This document shows, piece after piece, positions 42,365 to 51,150 of a DNA stretch of 64,000 nt (the first letter of the stretch is position 1; every line of letters starts with the position of its first letter). The notes under the pieces are model-generated. The model worked only from the letters and a program-made list of their open reading frames with translations. It had not been told where the DNA came from and searched no databases. Source of the stretch: LMUY01 sp964244585 (GTDB lineage Bacteria; Pseudomonadota; Alphaproteobacteria; Acetobacterales; Acetobacteraceae); NCBI GenBank assembly GCA_964244585.1, contig CAXTJM010000008.1, positions 62,001 to 126,000 of the forward strand, written 5' to 3'. The position numbers and the translations under genes are program-made.

Positions 42365-44127
42365 GCGCGCCCGCCATCGCCCAGGCCCGGCCGTGGCGCG
42401 GCGTGCTGCCGGCGATCGGCGCCGCGATCGTCCTGGTGGCCGCCGCACAACTGGCGCCAGCATCGGGCTATTCGCTCAACATCATGATGCAGGCGATCAC
42501 CTACGCCATCGCAGTGGCCGGTTTGGTGGTGGTGCTCGGCTATTGCGGCCAGATCTCGCTGGCGCAGGCGGCGTTCTTCGGGCTGGGCGCCTACGGCACG
42601 GCGCTGGGCGTGGTGGACTACCATCTGCCCTTCTTCGCCGCCTGCTGCGGCGGGGTGGTGATCGCCGGCGTGTTCGGCCTCATCCTCGGCTTCGCCAGTC
42701 TCCGCCTCGGCGGACATTACCTCGCGATGGTCACGATCAGCTTCCAGCAGATCCTGACCCTGGTGCTGACCAACTGGATCAGCCTGACGCATGGCCCGGA
42801 CGGCGTCAGCGGCATCGCGCGCCCGGCGGGGCTGGCGTCGGGCCCCGGCTACCTCAGCCTGTGCCTCGTCGCGCTGGTGGCGGTAACGCTGTATGCGTGG
42901 CGGCTGAAGACCAGCAGCCTTGGCCGGGCGATGCAGGCGGTCCGCGACAACGAAATCGCGGCCAGCACGTGCGGGATCGACATCCTGCGCACGAAGGTGC
43001 TGGCCTTCGGCATTTCCGCCATCCTGGGCGGCTTGGGCGGTGGGCTGTTCGCAGGCGCCTTCGCCTATATCAGCCCGGACCAGTTCTCCTTCGCCGAATC
43101 CATCGTGCTGCTCACCATGGCGCTGCTGGGCGGCGTGCAATCGCCGTTCGGGGCACTGCTCGGCACCGGGCTGCTGGTGATGCTGCCGGAATGGCTGCGC
43201 TTCCTGCAGCGGGTCTACCTTGCCGTCTACGGCGGCGCCGTGGTGCTGATCATGGTGTTCATGCCGGACGGGATTTGGGGCCTGGCGGCACGCTATGCCC
43301 GGCGTCCGCGCGGCATCGCGGGCGACGTGGCGCCGCTGCCGCTGCTGTCCCAAACCGCCGGCGCATCCGAGGAGATCGTCCTGCGGGTGGAGGGGCTGGC
43401 CAAACATTTCGGCGGCCTGAAGGCTTTGGACGGCGTTGACATGGCCGTGCGCCGCGGCACGGTGCATGCCCTGATCGGCCCCAATGGCTCGGGCAAGAGC
43501 ACCTTCATCAACGTATTGACCGGCCTGTATCGCCCGACCGCGGGCCGCATCGCGTTCGCCGGCGCCGACGTGACAACCCGGCCCCCGCACGAGCGTACGC
43601 GGGCCGGGTTGTCGCGCACGTTCCAGAACATCCGGGTGTTCCGGGGCATGACCGTGCTGGAGAACGTCATGGTGGGCGCCGAGCGTCCAGGCAACGACGT
43701 GGCGTTGCAGCCGGGTCCGGTAGTGGAGCGGGCGCTGGCCGCCCTGGAGTTCGTCGGCCGGCGCGACGATGCGCTGCGGCCGGTGGGCCAGCTTTCCTAC
43801 GGCCATCAGCGCCATGTGGAGATTGCCCGGGCGTTGGCGGGCAGCCCGCTGACCCTGTTGCTGGACGAGCCGGCGGCCGGGTTGAACATGACGGAAAAGG
43901 GCGAGTTGGGCGCCCTGCTGCGCCGCTTGAAGGGGCACGGATTGACCATCCTGATCGTCGACCATGACATGCACCTGGTCGAGTCGGTCGCCGACCATAT
44001 CACCGTGCTGAATTTTGGGCGGCGGATCGCCGACGGGCTGCCGCAATCGGTGTTGCAGGAGCCGGACGTGATCGCGGCCTATCTTGGCGAGGCGCCAGGC
44101 GCCAAGGTCCATGACGAAGCTGCTTGA
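42361..44127 (+). CDS. Fused LivM permease - LivG ATPase (importer 2)
   Basis: 588 residues. Residues 1 to about 325 are a LivM-type permease (LAQAAFFGLGAYGTAL; coupling loop LGRAMQAVRDNEIAASTCGID). After a short linker, an ABC ATPase begins near residue 337: Walker A GPNGSGKST at about 373-381, LSRTFQNIRVFRGMTVLENV, signature QLSYGHQRHVEIARA, Walker B LLLDEPAAGLNM and the H-loop IVDHDMHLV. Fusion fixes permease and ATPase stoichiometry. It overlaps livH by 4 nt upstream and livF by 17 nt downstream. Such fusions occur elsewhere in alphaproteobacteria. Confidence 0.95.
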   Translation: MSAPAIAQARPWRGVLPAIGAAIVLVAAAQLAPASGYSLNIMMQAITYAIAVAGLVVVLGYCGQISLAQAAFFGLGAYGTALGVVDYHLPFFAACCGGVVIAGVFGLILGFASLRLGGHYLAMVTISFQQILTLVLTNWISLTHGPDGVSGIARPAGLASGPGYLSLCLVALVAVTLYAWRLKTSSLGRAMQAVRDNEIAASTCGIDILRTKVLAFGISAILGGLGGGLFAGAFAYISPDQFSFAESIVLLTMALLGGVQSPFGALLGTGLLVMLPEWLRFLQRVYLAVYGGAVVLIMVFMPDGIWGLAARYARRPRGIAGDVAPLPLLSQTAGASEEIVLRVEGLAKHFGGLKALDGVDMAVRRGTVHALIGPNGSGKSTFINVLTGLYRPTAGRIAFAGADVTTRPPHERTRAGLSRTFQNIRVFRGMTVLENVMVGAERPGNDVALQPGPVVERALAALEFVGRRDDALRPVGQLSYGHQRHVEIARALAGSPLTLLLDEPAAGLNMTEKGELGALLRRLKGHGLTILIVDHDMHLVESVADHITVLNFGRRIADGLPQSVLQEPDVIAAYLGEAPGAKVHDEAA

Positions 44128-44854
44128 ACTCCGCGGCGTGCAGGCCGGCTACGGCGCCGGGCCGGTGCTGAAGGGGCTGACGCTGGAGGTCGGGGAGGGG
44201 GAGATCGTTGCCCTGCTCGGGTCCAACGGGGCCGGCAAGAGCACCACCCTACGTTCGATCTCCGGGCTGGTGCCGGATGTTGCCGGCGACATCGTGCTCG
44301 GCGGGCAATCCTTGCGCGGCATGAAGCCGGAGGCGATCGTTCGCCTCGGCATCGCCCATGTGCCGGAAGGCCGGCGGGTGTTCCCCGGCCTCACGGTACG
44401 GGAGAACATCATGCTGGGCGCGTCCAACCGGCGCGGGGTGGCGCGACGCGCGTTGGACAGCGAAGTCGATGCCATGATCGGCTACTTCGCCGATCTGGGC
44501 CGGCTGCAGCATGCGCTGGGCTGGACGCTGTCCGGCGGCCAGTTGCAAATGGTGGCGGTGGCGCGCGGCTTGATGGCCAAGCCGAAGCTGCTGCTGCTGG
44601 ACGAGCCGTCGCTCGGGCTGGCGCCGCTGGTCGTCCAACAGGTCTTCCGGATCGTGGCCGACATCCGTTCGCGGGGCACGACCGTGCTGCTGGTGGAACA
44701 GAACGCCCACATGGCGCTCTCCGTCGCCGACCGCGGCTATGTGTTGGAAACGGGACGCCTGCTGACCTCCGGCCGCCCAGACGAGTTGTGGGCGAATGGC
44801 GACGTGCGGGCAGCCTATCTCGGCGGCGCCAGCGGCACGGGCGTGGAGCATTGA
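44111..44854 (+). CDS. livF: Branched-chain amino acid-type ABC transporter ATPase LivF (importer 2)
   Basis: 247 residues from the ATG at 44111, within the last 17 nt of the fused gene. Walker A GSNGAGKST, signature LSGGQLQMVAVARG, Walker B LLLLDEPSLGLAP and LLVEQNAHMAL are complete. It is paired with the LivG half of the preceding protein. The operon may continue into the CoA ligase 124 nt downstream. Confidence 0.95.
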   Translation: MTKLLELRGVQAGYGAGPVLKGLTLEVGEGEIVALLGSNGAGKSTTLRSISGLVPDVAGDIVLGGQSLRGMKPEAIVRLGIAHVPEGRRVFPGLTVRENIMLGASNRRGVARRALDSEVDAMIGYFADLGRLQHALGWTLSGGQLQMVAVARGLMAKPKLLLLDEPSLGLAPLVVQQVFRIVADIRSRGTTVLLVEQNAHMALSVADRGYVLETGRLLTSGRPDELWANGDVRAAYLGGASGTGVEH

Positions 44855-44978
44855 AGGTCTCGCGGCGGAGTGGACAGCCTGCTTGCCGTCCCGATAGGCC
44901 GCCATACAAATAGTTCAGGCTTGAAGCATCGGCCGCTCCGCGTCACCCTGGCAAGGCAGGCAGCTTGCGGAGGGTGTA

Positions 44979-46589
44979 GTGGGTGATGGCGTGTTCGACA
45001 GTTTCGCCCGCGACAACATGCCACCGCGCGAGTTGTGGCCCGACCTCCTCCTGGGCGGGCCGGATTTCGACTATCCGGAGCGGCTGAACTGCATCACCGA
45101 GTTGGTGGACCGCTGGGTGGAGCAAGGGCAAGGCGGGCGGCCGTGCCTGCGGCTAGACGGCGTGCAGTGGAGCTATGCCGACCTGGCCGACCGGATCAAC
45201 CGCATCGCCGCGGTGCTGACCGGGCGGCACGGCCTGGTGCCGGGGGGCCGGGTCCTGCTGCGGGCACCGAACACGCCGATGATGGTCGCCACCTACCTGG
45301 CCGTGATCAAGGCTGGCGGCATCACCATCGCGACCATGCCGCTGCTGCGCGCCAAGGAACTGGCCTACATGCTGGGCAAGGCACGGGTCCAGCTTGCCGT
45401 GTGCGACCATCGCCTGTTGCCTGACCTTGTCGCCGCGGCGGAGATGCAGCCCGGCTTGCGCGCGATCGTGCCGATGGGCGGCGCGGGCGAGGACGACCTC
45501 TGCACGCTGATGCAGGCAGAGACCGGGGCATTTGAGCCGCATGACAGCCGGTCCGACGAGCTGTGCCTGATCGCCTTCACCTCCGGCACCACCGGGGAGC
45601 CGAAAGGCACGATGCATTTCCACCGCGACATGCTGGCGATCTGTGACGGCTACGGCCGCAACGTGCTGCGGGCGCGCCCGGAGGACGTCTTCGTCGGCAC
45701 GGCGCCGCTTGCCTTCACGTTCGGGCTGGGCGCGGTCGTCCTGTTCCCGCTGCGGATCGGCGCCTCCGCCATCCTGCTGGAGCGGGCATCGCCGGAGGGC
45801 TTGCTGGAGACCATCCGCAGCTTGCGTCCCACGATATGCTTCACCGCGCCCACGGCCTATCGCGCGCTGCTGGCGCTGCGGCAGCCGGGTGACCTGGACA
45901 GCCTGCGCATCTGCGTGTCGGCGGGCGAGACGCTGCCGAAGCCGACCTGGCACGCCTGGCACGATGCGACGGGCATCAAGCTGATGGACGGCATCGGGGC
46001 CACGGAGATGCTGCACATCTTCATCGCGGCGCCGGTGGAGGCCATTCGACCGGGCGCGACCGGACTCCCGGTGCCGGGCTACCAGGCCAAGATCATCAGC
46101 GAGGACGGCGAGGACCTGCCGCCCGGCTCGACCGGACGGCTGGCGGTGCGCGGCCCGACGGGATGCCGCTACCTGGCGGATGAGCGGCAGCGCAAATACG
46201 TGGTGCGGGGCTGGAACGTCACGGGGGACACCTATCGCCAGGACGAGGACGGTTATTTCTGGTTCCAGGCCCGCTCGGACGACATGATCGTCTCCGCAGG
46301 CTACAACATCGCGGGGCCGGAGGTCGAGGCTGCAGTCCTGACCCATGCCGCCGTCGCGGAATGTGCTGTGGTGGGCGCTACGGACGAGGAACGCGGCATG
46401 GTGGTGAAGGCGTTCGTGGTGTTGCACGCGGGGTTCGACGCCGCGCCCGAGCTTGCACGATCGATCCAGGACCATGTGAAAGCGGAGATCGCACCCTACA
46501 AATACCCGCGCGTGGTGACGTTCGTGGACGAGCTGCCGAAGACCGAATCCGGCAAGTTGCAGCGGTTCCGCCTGCGAACGGCGGGGTAA
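44979..46589 (+). CDS. AMP-dependent acyl/aryl-CoA ligase (2-aminobenzoate-CoA ligase-like)
   Basis: 536 residues from a GTG at 44979, close behind a GGAGGG. The start FDSFARDNMPPRELWPDL resembles 2-aminobenzoate- and benzoate-CoA ligases. The adenylate-forming motifs are intact: TSGTTGEPKG at 201-210, YNIAGPEVEAAVLTH, and the catalytic C-terminal Lys in ELPKTESGKLQRF. It should convert a carboxylic acid plus CoA and ATP to the acyl-CoA in the cytoplasm. Location behind importer 2 suggests that it traps the imported acid. The exact acid is not shown by sequence. Confidence 0.9.
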   Translation: MGDGVFDSFARDNMPPRELWPDLLLGGPDFDYPERLNCITELVDRWVEQGQGGRPCLRLDGVQWSYADLADRINRIAAVLTGRHGLVPGGRVLLRAPNTPMMVATYLAVIKAGGITIATMPLLRAKELAYMLGKARVQLAVCDHRLLPDLVAAAEMQPGLRAIVPMGGAGEDDLCTLMQAETGAFEPHDSRSDELCLIAFTSGTTGEPKGTMHFHRDMLAICDGYGRNVLRARPEDVFVGTAPLAFTFGLGAVVLFPLRIGASAILLERASPEGLLETIRSLRPTICFTAPTAYRALLALRQPGDLDSLRICVSAGETLPKPTWHAWHDATGIKLMDGIGATEMLHIFIAAPVEAIRPGATGLPVPGYQAKIISEDGEDLPPGSTGRLAVRGPTGCRYLADERQRKYVVRGWNVTGDTYRQDEDGYFWFQARSDDMIVSAGYNIAGPEVEAAVLTHAAVAECAVVGATDEERGMVVKAFVVLHAGFDAAPELARSIQDHVKAEIAPYKYPRVVTFVDELPKTESGKLQRFRLRTAG

Positions 46590-46749
46590 TCGATACCGTG
46601 GTCGGCAGCGAAGGCAGACCGTTCCTGATCAACGCAGAGGCGACGCGGCGACAATCCGCTTGTGTTGGAGCAATGTCACTCATGGTCGCCGCACTGGCAC
46701 CATGCGGATGACGGGGACTACAATCGGCAAGCAAGAGGAGCGTGCCACC

Positions 46750-47058
46750 ATGATCCACGTCGTTGCCATCATCACCGCCAAGCCAGGGCAACGCGATGCC
46801 ATCCTTGAGGCATTTCGCGCCAACGTACCGGCTGTCCATGCCGAGCAGGGCTGCATCGAGTACGGTCCCGTCACCGACGCGCCCGGAATGGGGCCCATCC
46901 AAACGAAGATCGGCGACGACACCTTCATGGTGATCGAGAAATGGGAGAGCGCGGACGCGCTGGCGGCCCATGCCAAGTCGCCGCACATGGCGGCCTACGC
47001 CGCAACGGTCAAGGATTTCATCGCCAGCCGGGTCGTTCACGTGCTCTCCGCCGCCTGA
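46750..47058 (+). CDS. Antibiotic biosynthesis monooxygenase (ABM) domain protein
   Basis: 102 residues from the ATG at 46750, with AGGAG 9 nt before it. A single ABM ferredoxin-like domain: MIHVVAIITAKPGQRDAIL, EQGCIEYGPVTD and FMVIEKWESADALAAHAKSPHM follow the pattern of YgiN/ActVA-Orf6-type proteins. Members oxidise quinols or small phenolics without cofactor, or act in dimers of unknown role. It may belong with the CoA ligase 160 nt upstream, but the gap and lack of overlap make that uncertain. The upstream gap shows no other gene. Confidence 0.88.
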   Translation: MIHVVAIITAKPGQRDAILEAFRANVPAVHAEQGCIEYGPVTDAPGMGPIQTKIGDDTFMVIEKWESADALAAHAKSPHMAAYAATVKDFIASRVVHVLSAA

Positions 47059-47110
47059 CGCCAGGACTTGGCGAGCAAGCCTCGCGCCGTCGTTTCCCAC
47101 GGAGGGTAAG

Positions 47111-47128
47111 CCCCTCCTTCGGGAGGGG
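47111..47128 (+). terminator. UUCG-capped hairpin between convergent genes
   Basis: CCCCTCC (47111-47117), TTCG, GGAGGGG (47122-47128): a 7 bp GC-rich stem closed by a C(TTCG)G tetraloop, followed by GTTGGGTGAGGGCGGG. It lies between the convergent ABM gene and the molybdenum hydroxylase gene. Similar C-rich/TTCG palindromes recur as dispersed intergenic elements in GC-rich proteobacteria, so it may be a repeat family member acting as a bidirectional terminator. Confidence 0.65.
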
Positions 47129-47144
47129 GTTGGGTGAGGGCGGG

Positions 47145-49430
47145 CTACGCTGCCTGCAATGCCTCCCAAACCCGCTCGGGTGTCGCCGGCATGGCGATAT
47201 GCTGGCCGAGCGCGTCCGCCAGTGCGTTCATCACCGCTGGGAGGGCGCCCGCGCAACCAGCTTCACCGCAGCCTTTCGCCCCGAGGGCATTCGTCCTCGC
47301 CGGCACCGGGTGGCTGCGGAACACGAAGCCCGGCGCATGGATCGCCTGCGGCATGGTGTAGTCCATGAACGAGCCGGACAGCAATTGGCCGTCAGGATCG
47401 TACGACGTCCGCTCGAGCAACGCCTGGCCGATGCCCTGTACGACGCCGCCATGGGTTTGCCCCTCGACCAGCATCGGGTTCACCAGCGTGCCGAAATCGT
47501 TCGCCATAGTATAGCGCACAACCTCCACGACACCGGTCTCTTCCTCTACCTCGACCTCGCAGACGTGGCAGCCGTTCGGGAAGGCCGAGGGTGCACCGTC
47601 GAAGACATGCTTCACGTCCAGTTCGCCCGGGAAGCGGGACGCCAGGTCCGTGATGCCGATGCCGCGATCCGTGCCAACCACGTGGAAGCGGCCGGTCGAG
47701 AACTCGATGTCGGCTTCCGCCGCCTCCAGGGCATCCGCGGCCAGGCTGCGGCCCTTTTCCACCACTAGGCCGGACGCCTCGTGGATCGCCGCGCCGCTGT
47801 TCATGATGGAGCGGGATCCGCCGGTGCCTCCACCAGCGATCAGCTCATCACTGTCGCCCTGCACGAGCCTGATCTTGTCGAAGGGAACGCCCAGGCGATC
47901 CGACAGCACTTGCGCGAACGGCGATGCGTGGCCCTGGCCGTAATCCAACGTCCCGGTCGTGAGCGTCACGCCACCATCCGCATCGAAGCTGATGCCGCCC
48001 ATTTCCTTGTTGGCCGGTGCCGTCACTTCCAGGTAGTGTCCGATGCCGATGCCGCGTCGCTTGCCCCGGCGGCGGCTTTCCGACCGGCGAGCCCCGAACC
48101 CATCCCAGTCGGCCGCTGCCAGCGCCTCCTCCAGCAAGGCGGGGAAGTCGCCGCTGTCATAGACCATGGTCGACGGCGCGGCGTACGGCATCTGCTCCGG
48201 CCGGATATGGTTGCGCCGGCGCAACTCCACGCGGTCAATCCCCATCTCCCGCGCGGCGGTGTCGACCAGCCGCTCCATGTAGTAGTTGCCCTCCGGCCGG
48301 CCGGCTCCGCGATAGGCGCCCACGGGCGTGGTGTTGGTGAACACGTTGATGCTGGAGACCTCCACCAGCGGCGTCGCGTAGACGCCGATCACGTTCTTCA
48401 CCGTGTTCATCGTCGATGGCAGCGTGGTTGCGTTGCTGAGGTAGGCGCCGACATTGCCGTAGCCTGTCAGCCGCACCGCTAGGAACGTGCCATCGGCAGC
48501 CAGTGCCAACTCTCCGGCGAAATCATGGTCGCGGCCGTGGCTGTCGGACAGGAAGCTGTCCGAGCGGGCATCCGTCCACTTGACCGGGCGGCCCAGCATG
48601 CGTGCGGCATGCAGCAGGGCGATGTATTCGGGATAGACCCCGGCCTTCATGCCGAAGGAGCCGCCGACATTGCCGGTCAGGACCCGGATCTGGTCCGCCG
48701 GGACGTTCATCACCGACGCGATGGTGTTGCGCAGCCCGAACACGCCCTGGCAGCCGACCCGCAGCACCAGCCGGCCCTCCTCGACCGCGGCCAGGGCGGA
48801 GCGCGGCTCCATCGCGGCCACCACGATCCGGCTGTTGCGCAGGTCGAGCCTGGTGACATGGGCCGCCCTGGCAATGGCGGCGTCCACGGCAGCGGTGTCG
48901 CCGTAGTGGAAATCCAGCACGAGGTTGCCTGGCGCCTCGTCATGGATCTGCGGCGCGGACCCGGCGGCCGCCGCCCGTGCGTCCGTCACGGCAGGCAAGG
49001 GATTGATGTCCAGTAGCACCGCTTCGGCCGCGTCCTTCGCGGCCTCCCGCGTTTCGGCGACCACGAGCGCCACGGGATCGCCCACGTAGCGGACGCGGCC
49101 TCGCGCCAGCGGCGTCTGGTGCGGCTTCGGCATGGCGGACCCGTCCCGATGCTTGCCGCCGGCCGCCTGCATCGGGCCGACGCCTGCCGCTTCCAGGTCG
49201 TCGGCGGTGACGACCGCCAGTACGCCGGGCAGGGCCAATGCCGCCGCCGCGTCCACGCCCAGCAGTTCGCCGTGGGCATAGCGGCTGCGCACGACCACGC
49301 CGTAGACCTGGCCAGGCAGGGACACATCGTCGCTATAGCGGCCTTCGCCGCGCAACAGCACCGGGTCCTCCTTGCGGGAGACGGGTTGCCCGATGGCGAA
49401 ACGGGCGGCGGCGTCGATCGGCATGTCCAT
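47145..49430 (-). CDS. Molybdopterin-binding large subunit of a xanthine dehydrogenase/CO dehydrogenase-family hydroxylase
   Basis: 761 residues from the ATG at 49430, which has AGGAG at 49439-49443, 8 nt upstream. The N-terminal domain (IGQPVSRKEDPVLLRGEGRYSDD) and the cofactor domain with NVGGSFGMK, the active-site loop AYRGAGRPE (about residue 372-380) and the catalytic Glu in AKGCGEAGCAG are present. AYRGAGR marks the form II CoxL-like group, not true CO dehydrogenase (AYRCSFR). Partner FAD and 2Fe-2S subunit genes are not beside it, so the complex must be completed from elsewhere. Substrate unknown. Confidence 0.92.
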   Translation of the reverse strand: MDMPIDAAARFAIGQPVSRKEDPVLLRGEGRYSDDVSLPGQVYGVVVRSRYAHGELLGVDAAAALALPGVLAVVTADDLEAAGVGPMQAAGGKHRDGSAMPKPHQTPLARGRVRYVGDPVALVVAETREAAKDAAEAVLLDINPLPAVTDARAAAAGSAPQIHDEAPGNLVLDFHYGDTAAVDAAIARAAHVTRLDLRNSRIVVAAMEPRSALAAVEEGRLVLRVGCQGVFGLRNTIASVMNVPADQIRVLTGNVGGSFGMKAGVYPEYIALLHAARMLGRPVKWTDARSDSFLSDSHGRDHDFAGELALAADGTFLAVRLTGYGNVGAYLSNATTLPSTMNTVKNVIGVYATPLVEVSSINVFTNTTPVGAYRGAGRPEGNYYMERLVDTAAREMGIDRVELRRRNHIRPEQMPYAAPSTMVYDSGDFPALLEEALAAADWDGFGARRSESRRRGKRRGIGIGHYLEVTAPANKEMGGISFDADGGVTLTTGTLDYGQGHASPFAQVLSDRLGVPFDKIRLVQGDSDELIAGGGTGGSRSIMNSGAAIHEASGLVVEKGRSLAADALEAAEADIEFSTGRFHVVGTDRGIGITDLASRFPGELDVKHVFDGAPSAFPNGCHVCEVEVEEETGVVEVVRYTMANDFGTLVNPMLVEGQTHGGVVQGIGQALLERTSYDPDGQLLSGSFMDYTMPQAIHAPGFVFRSHPVPARTNALGAKGCGEAGCAGALPAVMNALADALGQHIAMPATPERVWEALQAA

Positions 49431-49555
49431 GCACGGCACTCCTGCTGTCGCCGGAATGTTGGCCCGCCGCGCGCAAAGATAAACCCCGGGTCAACAGCTT
49501 TGCCGCAAACTCGGCTTGCTCTAGCTTAGGTTAGCGGCTGTAACATGAGGTTCAC

Positions 49556-50548
49556 GTGAGCGGACACTTCTTGGTCACGGGCGGCGCCGGATACGTTGGA
49601 AGCCACATGGTCGACCTGCTGGTCGGGCAGGGCGCGGCCGTGACCGTGGTGGACGATCTGCGCCAGGGGCACCGGGCCGCCCTGCCGCCCGGCGTCGACC
49701 TGGTGGTCGCGGACGTGGCGGAGTCGGCGGCCCTGGATGCGGTAATGGCCCGGCATCCTTGGGACGCGATCATCCATTTCGCGGCCTTGTCCCTGGTGGG
49801 GCAGAGCATGCAGCAGCCCATGCGCTACCTGCGGGAAAATGCCGGTGGCGGCTTTGCGCTGATCGATGCCGCGATCCGCCACCAGGTGCCCCGCTTCATC
49901 CTGTCCTCCACCGCGAATCTTTTTGGCGAGCCGGAGACGGTGCCGATCGTGGAGGACGCCAAGCTCCAACCCAGCTCGCCCTATGGGGAAAGCAAGCTGA
50001 TGATCGAGCGGACGTTGCATTGGGCGGAGCAGTGCCATGGCCTGCGCTATGCCTGCCTGCGATATTTCAACGCCGCCGGCGCCGATCCCAAGGGGCGCAT
50101 CGGCGAGGATCACGATCCGGAAACCCACCTGATCCCGCTGGTGATCGATGCGGCGCTGGGGCGTCGCGGCGAGGTGACGGTGTTCGGCACCGATTATCCG
50201 ACGGCGGATGGCACGTGCATCCGCGACTACGTCCACGTCACCGATCTCTGCGCGGCCCATCTCTGCGCGTTGGACCGGCTGGATGGCGGCAGCGTCACCT
50301 ACAACCTCGGCAACGGCCAAGGTCATTCGGTGCGCGAAGTGATCACCGCGGTCGAGGCGGTCTCAGGCCGGAGGGTGCCGGTGCGCTATGGGGAGCGGCG
50401 GCTGGGAGACCCCGCGGTGCTGGTCGCAGCCTCCGACCGGATCAAGGCCGAGGCGGGCTGGAACCCGCGCTACCCCGACCTGCTGGACATCGTCCGGACG
50501 GCCTATCTGTGGCGCGAGGCCCATCCGGGCGGCTATGGCGATCGCTGA
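49556..50548 (+). CDS. galE: UDP-glucose 4-epimerase
   Basis: 330 residues from a GTG with GAGG 5 nt before it. NAD-binding TGGAGYVGSHMVDLL at the start, the SDR catalytic Tyr and Lys in SPYGESKLMIE, and the later CIRDYVHVTDLCAAH are GalE signatures. It interconverts UDP-glucose and UDP-galactose for surface polysaccharide synthesis. It is divergent from the molybdenum hydroxylase gene and its 3' end overlaps the convergent tag gene by 16 nt. A related UDP-sugar epimerase cannot be excluded. Confidence 0.93.
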   Translation: MSGHFLVTGGAGYVGSHMVDLLVGQGAAVTVVDDLRQGHRAALPPGVDLVVADVAESAALDAVMARHPWDAIIHFAALSLVGQSMQQPMRYLRENAGGGFALIDAAIRHQVPRFILSSTANLFGEPETVPIVEDAKLQPSSPYGESKLMIERTLHWAEQCHGLRYACLRYFNAAGADPKGRIGEDHDPETHLIPLVIDAALGRRGEVTVFGTDYPTADGTCIRDYVHVTDLCAAHLCALDRLDGGSVTYNLGNGQGHSVREVITAVEAVSGRRVPVRYGERRLGDPAVLVAASDRIKAEAGWNPRYPDLLDIVRTAYLWREAHPGGYGDR

Positions 50549-51150
50549 TCCGCAGCCATGCGGCTAACCGGCTGGTGGCGGAAGCAGGGTGTGACGTGGT
50601 CGTTGACCATGCCCACCGCCTGCATCCAGGCATAGGTGATCACCGGCCCCACGAACTTGAACCCGCGCGCCTTTAACGCTTTGGAGACGTCATGGGCGAG
50701 CGGCGTGTCGGTCGGGACCTCGCCGCGGTGCGCCCAACCGTTCTGGAGCGGCCGGCCATCCACGAAGCCCCAGCAGAAGCCGGCAAAGTCCTGCCCGGCG
50801 TCCCGCATGGCCAGGTAGGCCCGGGCGCTTCCCACCGCCGCCTCGATCTTGGAGCGGGACCGCACGATGGCGGCGTCCCCCATCAACCGGGCGATATCGG
50901 CGGCATCGAACCGCGCGACACGGTCGGCGTCGAACCCCGCAAAGGCCGCGCGGAACGCCTCCCGTTTGCGCAGGATGGTGATCCAGGCCAGGCCGGCCTG
51001 GAAGCCGTCCAGCACCAGCTTCTCCCACAATGCCCGGCTGTCCCATTCCGGGACGCCCCATTCCTCGTCATGGTAGGCGCAATACAGCGCGTCCGTGCCG
51101 GCCCAGCTACAGCGGCATGGCGGCCCGACCGTCAAGCCTGGCCATGCCAC
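50533..51150 (-). CDS. tag: DNA-3-methyladenine glycosylase I
   Basis: 205 residues. The HhH glycosylase Tag is recognised by CRCSWAG, YHDEEWGVPEWDSRALWEKL, FQAGLAWITILRKREAFR and the C-terminal VNDHVTPCFRH, which carry the zinc-binding Cys and His residues and the alkyl-base pocket. It removes 3-methyladenine from DNA. The GTG at 51150 overlaps the glycosyltransferase gene by 19 nt; a TTG at 51135, overlapping its stop as TTGA, is an alternative start. It is the last gene of the tkt-gap-pgk operon. Confidence 0.93.
   Translation of the reverse strand: MAWPGLTVGPPCRCSWAGTDALYCAYHDEEWGVPEWDSRALWEKLVLDGFQAGLAWITILRKREAFRAAFAGFDADRVARFDAADIARLMGDAAIVRSRSKIEAAVGSARAYLAMRDAGQDFAGFCWGFVDGRPLQNGWAHRGEVPTDTPLAHDVSKALKARGFKFVGPVITYAWMQAVGMVNDHVTPCFRHQPVSRMAADQRSP

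Noticed and set aside
42271..44112. A 613-codon minus-strand frame opposite the LivM-LivG fusion
   Set aside because: His/Gln-rich antisense product without a domain; the plus-strand frame has all ABC motifs.
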